64,000 nucleotides of DNA from Mesorhabditis belari. Its lineage: Eukaryota; Nematoda; Chromadorea; Rhabditida; Rhabditidae. Both the position numbers and the translations under genes were made by a program. The stretch covers positions 868,001 through 932,000 of the forward strand of contig CAUEEP010000938.1 in assembly GCA_958450365.1 (NCBI GenBank), read 5' to 3'. The notes under the pieces are model-generated. The model searched no databases. It saw nothing but the letters and a program-made list of their open reading frames with translations, and was not told the origin of the DNA. This document shows, piece after piece, positions 41,741 to 51,793 of the stretch (within the stretch, counting starts at the first letter, position 1; each line of letters opens with the position of its first letter).

Positions 41741-44440
41741 ATGCTGTTTCGTCTACTGGGTTTTGTTTTGATTGTCGGCTTGACGAGTGCCTCTCTACAA
41801 GATGTGAAGAATGACATTAAAAGCGGAAAAAAGCCGATGCATGGAGTGAACTTGGGTGGATGGCTTGTTGCTGAACATTGGATGACGCAAGGTGGAGAAA
41901 AGAAGTGAAAAAGTGATCCAGTTCTCTCGTTCAGGTTCCCCAGCTTGGATCGGTGTCCCAGACGATGTCGCAAATGGTGGAGAATATCAAACAATGAAAT
42001 ATCTCGGACATGACAAGGGTTTGTTCGGATGTTTTTGAAAATAAAGTAAAAATAATTAGCTATTTAGGTGATGGTCAATTCAACGAGCATCGTCGAACAT
42101 TCATCACTGAGAGTGACTTTCAAGAGATCGGTTCATATGGATTGAACACAGTGAGAATCCCTATTGGATATTGGATTGTCGGATTCGATAATACTGGAGG
42201 AGGTGGGTTGAGAAAAAAGAATTAAAGAAGAAAACTTGGAGAACAAGTGAAAGCAAGAGCGGTTTTAAAGGACTGGCGCGAAAGCGGCGCAGCACGCTTT
42301 CTAAAGCGTGGATGCGCTACCGTACTCCGCACAAAATTCCCCTTTTGCCATTCTTTTCATTTTCCTTCATCCCATGGAGTCGGAAACTTTGTCCGGTTTT
42401 TATGTCCTATGCCGAATCCCGCTAAGTCTCTTTCCCACTTCGTAAAATCTATTAATTTTGTAGTCCGTTTTTAAAGTACTCTCTCCCCTCGGTCGTTCCC
42501 TCCTTTTTATATTGTTTGCCCATAGCTTGTTGTTTAAAATTCTAATACGGTTTTATTTCGTTTTCTTTTCGACTCTTTTCACTATATTGTTTTAAATCCG
42601 TTCACACATTACGTACTCAACTTAACCAATTCATTTTAACTAAAACGTAAATCTAAATAATCTGGCGCGATTTTCTTGTGACTTCGTCTTGGGTTTTTCT
42701 GTCAAATCATTTTAGGAAAGGGTTGGTAAGTTAGCGTTAGTTACTAACTTGAAGATACAGCAAACTTTAAAGCTAGTGAAAGTTTCAATAGACAGAAAAA
42801 ACGTGTCCTTTCAATGCAAAAACTTTCAGGTGATGCAAATGGTTGGAAAGTGTGGGCACCGGGAGCGCTCGACTATCTGGATATGGCCATTCGTGAGTGG
42901 GGACCAAAGCACAATGTTCTCGTATTCATCTCAATTCACGCGGCAAAAGGAAGTCAAAATGGAAACGATCACAGTTCACCCGAGAATCCAGGTAGAGAGT
43001 TTTTGAAAAAAAACACTAAAGCAACTTTTGTCTAGGCCACGCCTATTGGTCGACTTATCCGGAGAATGTTGTGAACACGCTTGACGTGGTTGAATTTCTT
43101 ACGAAGAGATACAAAGATGAAGTGGCTTTTCTTGGTGAGAGAAATTGGATTGACCATATTTTGATCATTTGACAAATAGCACACCTTTACAGCTTTAACC
43201 AGCGCTTAGAAAAACTTGCGGCTTCTTCTTTGCCACTGTTTTACTTTTTTTCTAAGCGCTGGTTAAAGCTGAAACGATGTGTTATATCTCAAAAAATCAC
43301 CCTTTTTCTCTACTTTAATTTGATCCCTAAGTGCGCGGAAGTAAACGTACTGGCGTCGAGATATGAGCGTTTGTTTGAGAATAAACTTAGACTACACGAC
43401 GCTCCTGTAGGGGGCTGTTCTATTAAAGTTTTTACGGTAGTTTCATTCACCTATTTCACCAAAATATTCCCAGGAATCGGCCTCCTGAATGAACCAGTTG
43501 GACAAGACGAGAATGTTCTCAAACAGTATTATTATGATGCATATGGAAGAGTCAGAAATAATCAGGGATCCGATTGCCTTCTCTCAACATCACCGATGCT
43601 CAATGAACAAAGTGAGTAAAAATTCAGATCCTGCTACCTTATGTAATGAAAAGTTTAGGCCCCGGTATGGGTGGATGGGACAATTTCATGCCAGCCGGTC
43701 AATTCTACAATATCCGACACGAATGGCACAAATATCTTGTGTGGGGATTCGAGGAGTCGAATGGATGGACCGCTGAGAAGGTTCGTGGAAACATTTACCG
43801 TAAATACTTTAATCCTCGTACAATCGTAGTCGTACCTCCTCGTACAGTCGCGTAGTCTGACTTCTTTTTAGAAAATTTTTTCAACTACACTTTTGGTACC
43901 AAAAAATCCTAGATTTCAAGGACTATCATTTGATACTCAAGCGCACACTGTATCTTAAAACAGTGCTGTGAATGGGACGTTCAAAATTAGACTACGCGAC
44001 TGTACGCCCATCATTATAGGGGTGACGTTCTATTAGAGTGTTTACGATAGTAGCTATAAAGCAATGACCTGTCTCACAATTGTCATTTGGTCAGGTGATT
44101 GATTATGCGAATAACGGAATGGCCAATGATTTCAACAATTGGCATGGGAATTGGATTTTCGTCGGTGAATGGGCTCTGGCAACATCTGTCAGTATGAATG
44201 ATGATCAGATGAAGAGACTTTCGACGGTAAAATTGCTGTTTTATCGTAATTTGACGTAACTATAGTAAATCTGAATTTTTTGAGAGCTTCAAGAATTTTC
44301 AGGCCGAATTGAACACTTTCGGGAAAGCAGTCGGCGGATGGACATACTGGGCCTGGAAACAATATGGAGATGATGGATCGGGGAAGAATGGATGGAGTGC
44401 GAAACAAATGTTCCGACAGGGATTCCTCCCGCATTTCTGA
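41741..44440 (+). CDS. Secreted glycoside hydrolase family 5 glucan 1,3-beta-glucosidase
   Basis: Nine exons join in frame to 386 aa (breaks near 41891, 42018, 42202, 42992, 43132, 43611, 43779 and 44226). A signal peptide ([14 protein letters not shown]) leads to [19 protein letters not shown], the opening of exo-beta-1,3-glucanase-type GH5 enzymes. Further blocks are [28 protein letters not shown], the acid/base E217 in GIGLLNEP and the nucleophile E322 in FVGEWALA, then GGWTYWAWK. It should release glucose from beta-1,3-glucans such as fungal or oomycete cell walls. Most introns are phase 1 and split a Gly codon. C. elegans has no GH5 gene to my knowledge, and the closest remembered sequences are oomycete/fungal, so horizontal origin is possible; introns and signal peptide show it is domesticated. 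The start was chosen after a tttag acceptor, within a longer open frame. Confidence 0.9.
43191..43270. repeat. Perfect 24-bp hairpin in a GH5 intron
   Basis: agctttaaccagcgcttaga plus aaaa at 43191-43214 is exactly complementary to 43247-43270, with a 32-bp loop. The flanks (acacctttac / gaaacgatgtgt) extend imperfectly. It lies in the 43133-43472 intron. Confidence 0.9.
43795..44050. mobile_element. Diverged miniature element in a GH5 intron
   Basis: Begins taccgtaaatacttta and ends gagtgtttacgata, with the internal motif gactacgcgactgtacg shared with the elements in the phosphatase introns. It fills most of the 43780-44094 intron. Confidence 0.6.
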
Positions 44441-44696
44441 TCACTTGTAAACATGTAAATAGACTAATAAACTCTTTTATTCTATAAAACCCGTCAAAAT
44501 CATGAGCTTTTGTCTATAAAATGCACAGAAAATCATAAATGGTAAAGTAGAAAGAATAGAATTGTTGTTGTGATTGGTTTCCATCTCGGAGAGGATGAAT
44601 AGCTGAAAAATTGGAGGTTTTATTCGAGTTAGCAAAAGCTTTAATGCAGTAATGCGCGGGTGGACCAGTTTTGCCTATATTAAACCTTGTTAATAT

Positions 44697-44874
44697 CAGG
44701 CTTGCAAGCGGAAAAAAGCGGAAATTTAATATCTTTTATTTTCAAAGAAAAATCAACAAATGGGGTAGCTACGTTTTTCCGCTTTTTCCCTAACACTGCG
44801 TAGCTGCCCCATTCATTGGGTTTTGCTTTGAAAATCAAAAGATACTAAATTTCGCTTTTTTTTGCTTACAAGTC
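44697..44874. repeat. Foldback element
   Basis: Arms of about 75 bp (44697-44773 and 44798-44874) are imperfect reverse complements. The left arm carries caacaaatggggtagctacg and the right arm cgtagctgccccattcattg, with a 24-bp loop. No coding potential. Confidence 0.8.
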
Positions 44875-44944
44875 TGATCAGGATTTGTTAAGGCTAATCA
44901 TTAATAGTAAGGCATAAGGCTCTACTCGGGCGGCAATGGGACAC

Positions 44945-45045
44945 ATGTCGATGTAGCTCATCGGTAGAGCGTCCATCCGACGAGTTTCCGACTTTTTTTA
45001 CTCTATCCGGCAAGCTAGAGGTCGCGAGTTCGAACCACCGACAAT
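44945..45045 (+). tRNA. tRNA-like sequence, degenerate
   Basis: An A-box (gtagctcatcggtagagc) and a B-box (gagttcgaacc) lie about 70 bp apart with an enlarged middle that includes a T-run. The outer seven bases (tgtcgat / accgaca) can pair, but the T-stem does not. It may be an intron-containing or decayed tRNA; a working gene is doubtful. Confidence 0.4.
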
Positions 45046-45114
45046 GTTCTCTATTCCCAGCTCCAACCCATAAAAAGACCGGCGTGTTCAACTAATAAGC
45101 TCTTACTGGTATTG

Positions 45115-45453
45115 ATATTAATTAGAAGTCAATTTTTACTCACAACGTATCCTTTGTCTGCGTAAAACTCGTCGGAAAGTCGGTGATATGCATTTGCAAC
45201 ACCCTCGTCCGCACGTACTCCATTCGGACGCCCGTTGTTGTCTGAAAGTTGCATTCGAAATTTGGTTTCTTCATTGAATTGGATAATGGAATGCTAGACA
45301 AATCTTTACAAAAGTTGTCGCTTCCATCGACCTTCCCCGTAGCTCAGCCGCGTAAAGTGTCTCATTTTTGTCGACTCGACACGCTCCATCGTCGGCTCGA
45401 CAAATACACAAACCGATGTGATGTTCTGTTCGGCAGACTGTTCGTCTGAAAAT
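45115..45453 (-). CDS. Small cysteine-rich gene fragment, unidentified
   Basis: Two exon-like blocks on the minus strand. The first, after a cattttcag acceptor at about 45450, reads HHIGLCICRADDGACRVDKN. The second, after aactttcag at about 45243, reads either TTTGVRMEYVRTRVLQM to a stop at about 45140 or, in another phase, NNGRPNGVRADEGVANAYHR. No signal peptide or start codon was located upstream. The cysteine spacing suggests an extracellular protein. Low certainty. Confidence 0.3.
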
Positions 45454-46149
45454 GTTAGTTTTTTTTCACATTTTGATATATTCAGTTAGGTCCAGAGTTG
45501 TCCTGAAGGCAATTTTTCAGACTCAGACCAGTCCAGACACCAGATCTAAAACTGACCTATAGTCTGCACCGGTGGGATCATTCCTGCTTACGGCGAAAAT
45601 TGAAATCTTTTGGATTTCAGCTTTTGAGGAATCGGGCTCTTTTATTGAAATAGATTAGATTGTCAACGACTTTTTCACCAAAAATTGGCTTTACAAATGC
45701 ACCAAATGAAGTACGGTTTGCGCTATTCGAAAGATCTATATTTTCCTCTGCAAAATCGTTGTTGGCAATTTAGAAAAGCTTTCGTTTTTGGGGTTTCTCG
45801 GGAGGGCAAAGGCGAGTAGGCAAAGGTTGGCAACCTTTTTTTTTGATGGGAACTGACATTAACTTTCTAGTTTTCTAGTTTCTAGTCATAGAGAAAGATC
45901 AATCTCTGTAAAATTTCCATTACTGGTCCATGCAGCCGTGCAGCCGTTTTCTACAAATTTCAAATTATTCAGAACGCCTCATATGATCAAAATCCTTGAT
46001 TTGAGAGCTTTTGTTTAAACGAAAATTCAGAAAAAACGGCTGGACGGATTTGGCGGTAATTTGACTGAAAATATAGAAAATCTATGTCTTTATTTTAAGT
46101 AAAAAAAGTAAAATTAATTGAAAATTGAAAAGTTGAAAAATTGAAATGA

Positions 46150-46465
46150 AAGAGAAAGAGAAAGAGAAAACGACAGATGGACGATACGGATCACAGAGTG
46201 GCTACCACGAGACCAGAAGAGGCCCATCGGAAGACCAGCAACGAGGTGGAGCACAGGAGTGGCAGAGACGGTCAGAGAAAGGATGGCTAGAGTGCAACCA
46301 CCACCAGCACCAGCAAGTCGAAGACTTCGAACCAGGAACAATCAAGCTAGGAAACACTGGATGGCAATAGCAAGGGATAGAGAAATGTGGAAGCAGGTTG
46401 TGATCTGCGCAAATAGCAAACACCTGAGTGCGAAGAGAAATCAAAAAAAAAGAGAAATGAAATGA
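46150..46465 (+). mobile_element. 3' fragment of a non-LTR retrotransposon reverse-transcriptase ORF
   Basis: The frame reads TDRWTIRITEWLPRDQKRP, IGRPATRWS, then QARKHWMAIARDREMWKQVV and ICANSKHLSAK to the stop. R...EW.PRD..RP.GRP..RW and W...ARDR..W are hallmarks of the C-terminal part of LINE (RTE/Jockey-type) pol proteins. Only the end of the ORF is present, a 5'-truncated copy. The homologous piece at 14284-14410 differs by a few residues. Confidence 0.8.
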
Positions 46466-46649
46466 AAGAAATGAAAGAAATGAAAGAGAAAATTTTTGAG
46501 TTTGAGAAAAGATATATTTTCTATTTTCGAATGATGAAAAGCTATATATTTTCCAATGAAACTAGATCTCATTTCATTTAGCCATCATTTTTAAAAACCC
46601 ATTTTTTCCTAATTCCAAAAATTCCGTCAAATTATTTAGATTTTGTAAC

Positions 46650-46955
46650 TCACGGATCTTCTCTGTAGAAAAAGAAAGCCGAATCGAGCGCATCGACGCA
46701 ACCGGCCAAGAAAAGAGAACGGCGATCAGATGTTATGTCTAGGAAAGAAATTTGAAGATCATTTTCGAGAGCCATAAACCAACAATAATAGCAGTACTCG
46801 GCATAGCAAACCGATGGATTCAAGCATTGAAGGGAGTTGTCGACAAACGTGAAAATACTGCACGTTTGGCACATTCCATCACCGTTCACGAAGTGCAAGA
46901 GAAAATCGACGAAGAGAAAGAGCAACGTGAGCATTTCGCTAAAATGATTTCGCAT
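46650..46955 (-). CDS. Putative small secreted cysteine-rich protein
   Basis: An uninterrupted 101-aa frame starting MRNHFSEMLTLLFLFVDFLL (clear signal peptide, probable cleavage after VNGDG) followed by CQTC, then single and paired Cys within CLNPSVCYAEYCYYC and a late AGC: eight cysteines in about 75 residues. A GTGAG donor just before the stop (GATCC|gtgag) means the ORF could continue into another exon that I could not find. No family was recognised. The foldback element begins 25 bp upstream. Confidence 0.4.
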   Translation of the reverse strand: MRNHFSEMLTLLFLFVDFLLHFVNGDGMCQTCSIFTFVDNSLQCLNPSVCYAEYCYYCWFMALENDLQISFLDITSDRRSLFLAGCVDALDSAFFFYREDP

Positions 46956-46980
46956 TGTTTTTTTTTTGGTTTTCCTGTAC

Positions 46981-47298
46981 GCGCCACACTGCAGAGGGCC
47001 TAGAATGGTCAAAATTGAGTCAATGCTTTTGATTTTTCTGCAGATAAATCTCAAGTATATCACCTAAAACAGTGTTCACTATCTAATAGATTTTTGAGAA
47101 GATTGCTCTCAAAAATTGCATGAATAGCTCGGCTCGGCTCTCAACTAACTTTGAAAGTTCATATGGCAAAAAAAGTTGAAAGCTTGAATCTATTAGATAG
47201 TGAACACTGTTTTAGGTGATATACTTGAGATTTATCTGCAGAAAAATCAAAAGCATTGACTCAATTTTGGCGAATCTAGGCCCTCTGCAGAGTGGCGC
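46981..47298. repeat. Foldback element with 110-bp arms
   Basis: 46981-47093 and 47187-47298 are near-perfect reverse complements (gcgccacactgcagagggcc against the end gccctctgcagagtggcgc, and tcacctaaaacagtgttcac on the inner side). The 93-bp loop is single copy. Arm identity is high, so the element is recent or under conversion. Confidence 0.9.
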
Positions 47299-47960
47299 TA
47301 TAATTGTGGGCCATCGTGGCCATAAAGCTGTAGGCCATCGCTTGGTATTTGAGAGCTTTGAGAGGACAAAAATCCTTGAGTTGAAAATGTGGAAATGTGG
47401 AAATGAAATGCTTTTTATTGGTTTTTTGTAGTGCACAAATATGCGTGAAATTTGAAGCCAGATTAAGAGATTAATTCGATTTGAATGAAAGAGTGAAGAG
47501 GAGCGTGAAAAGTAAGGGAAAAAGTGGCTAATTTGAGAGGAAATCGATGAATCGTCGTGTTTAGAAGAGATTTGCTCATTCATTTCACTCCTTAAACCCT
47601 TTAAAGGACAGATTTCCGATCGGATTTGAAGCTTTTACTGAAGCGTTTTGCGTTTAGCGCTTTATGCAAGTGTACTTACGGAGATAAAACTAGCTTAATC
47701 AAATGATTAGAAAGTGCTATCTAAGTAAATAATATTAGATTGTTATCTTTAGCTTATTTGGAAGAGTTTTGAGGATTGAATCTTTTTGAATAAAGAGGAA
47801 ATTGGAAGAGAGGAAATGGCCAAAGGAAAGGCCAAAGTGTGGGAGTGGTGCTCCACTTGAAATCTTCGAGTTTTCCTCTTTTTTTTGAAGAAATATCTTT
47901 AAAAGCTTTCAATTTAGTAAAAAAAAATGAGATTCGTTTTAATTAGAGGATGAAAAATAA
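47299..47960. other. Intergenic, nothing recognised
   Basis: AT-rich with no coding sequence or element that I can support. The minus-strand open frame overlapping 47212-47583 runs through the foldback arm and has no family features. Confidence 0.4.
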
Positions 47961-48112
47961 AAGGAACATATTGGAACCATATTGGAACCATATTGGAACC
48001 ATATTAGAACCATATTCTTGAAAGGAACATATTGGAACCATATTGGAACCATATTGGAACCATATTGGAACCATATTCTTGAAAGGAACATATTGGAACC
48101 ATATTGGAAGTT
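47960..48112. repeat. 11-bp tandem repeat (ggaaccatatt)n
   Basis: Runs of ggaaccatatt interrupted by cttgaaaggaacatatt spacers, forming a higher-order repeat. It opens a false minus-strand frame with repeated MVPIWFQYG. Confidence 0.95.
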
Positions 48113-49789
48113 TAAGATTTAAAATTTGACATAAGGTAAACTTTTGATAGAAGTTGTTGGAGAGGAATCTTCTCTTGCTGTTGTCTGAAAGGTCTGAAAG
48201 GACATCTGTTGGCCCTTTCGCCAAGCAATTGTCCCATTCAACAATAGACCCAATTTTGGCACCTATTAACCCCTTGGAGACACGCTTTAAATGATAAATC
48301 TCAAGGAAATTCTTTGATTTGATTTTCCTGGGGATTTAAAGCTCACAAGTGACAGAAGTGACAACAGCCAGATCAGCGAATCAAAAACGAAATCCTATAA
48401 GATGGGAATTTGCCGTGACCTCCAGGATTACGGAATCCGTTGAAAAAACAAAACTCATTCATAAGGATTTCCGAAAAAACCGGTGAAGTCGCCGCGGATT
48501 TTCAGGACTGGGACCCCACAATCGTCTGTATCTCCGCAATGACCCCGAAAATCGCTCTTTCTCCCGTTTTGGACCTCACGGAAGACACTGGCTCACTTGA
48601 TTTGGGTCACTTGATGCCGCACTTGATTCAAGTTCAAAATTATCGTAATCAAATTTGTTATTTTACATGCGATCAACCCAAATGACCGAAGCTTTTGATT
48701 CCTCATTGAATTATATAAAAATAGAGCTAATTAAATAGAATTATATAAAAATAGAGGTAATTAAAGGTAGACTAGCGGCTCGATTACAGTAGTTTCTTCA
48801 CAAGAAGAAATGCTTTTTAGAAAAAGGATTAGCCAGCAAACCTTTTAAATAAGAAAATACAACAAATTAATGTCTCAAAATGGGATTTCATTGCGAAATT
48901 TGGTGAAATTTTCACTTCAAAAGTTGTCATCGATATTTTAATACATTTGCGACGATATAATGAACGAAACGTCAATTTCGCACTTTTTTTTTGAGGCTGA
49001 TTGGGTTGAAAATTTGCAATCAAGGCTTTTCAGGGTCAAGGAATTCGAATCCATTATTTGTTTTTAAAGAAAACCGCTATTTTTGGATATTTCATTCGGT
49101 TTAATTGAACCTTTACGGTTAACGGCGGGGCAAAATTTTTGACCAACTTGCAGCCCAATTTTATATAAGTTTATGTTAATAACTTTTGATAAAACAAATA
49201 TTTTCTGAAAGCTGACGTTCTAAGCTATCTAAATCTTTTTAAAAATTCTTGATCTGATAAGTTGAAGGTGCTTAAAAATGAGCTGAAAGCTGACCAAAAA
49301 CTCGCGCCCCCGTTAACCGTAAAGATCCGTTTAAATTACCCAAGAAACGGCAGTGAAGCCAAAAATGACTTTGATCCAAAAAAGAAACATGAAATACACG
49401 AAAACAATGAAACTTTAATTGAAAAGAAAAGATTTTTTTTACTAAAATTTGAACGATTTTCTATGTCGAGAGAACATGTAAGTGAAAGTGTAAGTGAAAG
49501 AACATGTAAGTGTGAAATTCGAGCCACCATCACCAGCCACTTCCACCAAACAATCAAAGAATCTTTATCGAGAAAAACGGGAAACTTTTCTTTTTCATTG
49601 AAATGATTTCCATAAAAAAAAAAGTACAAGATTTCCTTTTATTCTGTCTTTTTTTTTTGCTTTCTCTTGAAGAAATCGAATTTGTCGCTGCTTTTCCCTT
49701 TTCTTTCGTTCTTTTTCATTTCATCTTTTTCTTTTCTTTTTCATTTTTTCGAATTGAAATCCACTCAATGCACATTTTGTGTTGATGTG

Positions 49790-50095
49790 TTCGTTTTTAA
49801 GCTTTTATAAAGTTTGTAATCGACTAGATATTAATACAATAACGTTTCTAAGCTTTTATAAAGTTTGTACTCGACTTACCGACTAGATATGAATACAATA
49901 TCGTTCTTAAGCTTTTATAAAGTTTGTACTCGACTAGATATTAATACAATATCGTTTTTAAGCTTTTACAAAGTTTGTACTCGACTAATCGACTAGATAT
50001 TAATATAATATCGTTTTTAAGCTTTTACAAAGCTTGTACTCCACTTATCGACTAGATCTTAATACAATTTTCGTTTTCAGTCTCTAGCTGTGTAA
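49790..50095. repeat. About 60-bp tandem repeat, five units
   Basis: Each unit has ttaagcttttataaagtttg, tactcgact, an optional taccgact, then agatattaatacaatatcg. Units differ by small indels. Confidence 0.9.
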
Positions 50096-51086
50096 AGTAG
50101 AAGGGGAAAAAAATGCAAAAACATTATTATTTACAAAATTTTGTAAAGAGAGGAAGGAGGCAGAAAAGACAAAAGAAAAAAGAAAAGACAAGAGGAAAGC
50201 TGGAAGAAATTGATGGGAAAGTTGAGCTTTCAAAAGGAAAACAAATTAAATTATGCAAAAAAAAAAACTCGACCACAAAAATATATACTCGTCAACGACT
50301 TTGAGGCTTTGAATGTCAAAAATGGAAAATTTGTTTAAAAAACATGACTAGTTGGGGAGGGGAAGGAAAAATTGAAGGGAAATGGGAAAAATACCATATT
50401 TTCGATACGATAATACCGATAAAAGTAGCTTCTCCAATAATGACGGTCGGAACGTCGCGTAGTCTAACTTTAAACGCATTTTTCTCGCCATCTGTTTATG
50501 CTACAGCTACAGCTTTAGTATCAAATGAAAGCTGAAATTCAGGGCTATTTTTTGATACCAAAAACGCATTTTTAGAAATTATGGATGCTTAGAAAAAAAT
50601 GATTGAGTAAAAATGATTTAATAAAAATATTTTGCGACTACGCGACTGTACGGAGGGGAGAGGCTACTATTACGCTACTATTACGCTACTATTACAGGTA
50701 TTACGATAAGTGACTATCACAGCACCGTTGATGGAGTTGATTGTGCAAAAATTGGTAAAGGAAAGTGAAAAGCTTAGGCTAATTAGGGTACAGTAAGCTT
50801 ACCATAATCTCAATATCTATAGTATAAGATCTAAAAATAGTACATATTACATATCGAACTCAATATTGGTTGATTTTGACGCAAAAAGAAGTCACAGAAA
50901 TCGACAAAATAGCAAATTCACTTAAAAGCTGCAAAAAATTGGCCTTTCTATCGTAATCGTTGCTATTTTGTGAATGCAAATGAAATAATTACGATAATAT
51001 ATAGCAATGAGCAATTAGAATAAGTACAAGGATTACTGTAAGCTTCAATATTTCTTTTTTTACAGTACAGTTGATGTAGATTTCTT

Positions 51087-51281
51087 GGGGTAGGCTAATT
51101 TCCGCAATTTTTTTTTGCGCAACTCACCATAACTTTCTTCTAACTCGGTCAATCTTTATGATTTTGGTTTCATTTTATAGATCTTAATAAGTGCAACAAA
51201 ATGACACCAAAATCATAAAGATTGGTCCACTTAGAAGAAAGTTATGGTGAGTTGCGAAAATTGCGAAAATTAGCTTACCCC
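51087..51281. repeat. Foldback element
   Basis: Arms begin ggggtaggctaatttccgca and end aaaattagcttacccc. The inner parts (aactcaccataactttctt / aagaaagttatggtgagttg and atctttatgattttggt) are also complementary. The loop is about 25 bp, centred near 51187. Confidence 0.85.
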
Positions 51282-51793
51282 GATTTTTTGTCTGATTGAT
51301 AATTTAGAAAGCTAATAAAAGCTAATAAAAGCTATTCATCTACCTAGCTGAATATCTTTTATTTAAAGAATTTAAAAGATATCTAGCTATTGGCTATGTA
51401 ACAAGATTAAACATTGAAGCTATACAGCACCTTTCGAATTCAACAATAACAAGAAACTGATCAGAGCACAGCGTGGGGATACCCGTAATAAAAATGAGTC
51501 ATTGAATGAAAAAAAGATATTCAGTTAATGAAATGAAATAAAATTTTAAAAAAGATATTCAGTTAATGAAATAAAAAATCAATGTAAATTTAGTACGTTT
51601 CCCTGACTTGAAAAGATTTTTGAGGCAAATACTTCGGGAATACAATGGAATACAAATGGAGAGACGAGGAAAAAGCACCGTGTTTCAGAAGTGAATGATG
51701 TGAATAATATAAATATAGATAATAGACATAAATATCTATAGAAACTAGGCAAGTTTTTTAGGAAATTAGGTCATCAAATAGTAAACGGGGACA

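Larger units (their letters stand above)
48113..51793. other. Gene-poor stretch before the phosphatase 3' end
   Basis: 3.7 kb without a supported gene. It contains a T/A-rich low-complexity zone (49600-49790), the tandem array at 49790-50090, a degenerate miniature element (about 50430-50710, with tactattacaggtattacga at its right end) and the foldback at 51087-51281. Confidence 0.45.

Noticed and set aside
47943..48224. 93-aa minus-strand frame
   Set aside because: More than half is translated 11-bp minisatellite (MVPIWFQYG repeats).
48440..48685. 81-aa plus-strand frame
   Set aside because: No splice context, signal or motif; isolated in a repeat-rich spacer. Kept out for lack of support.
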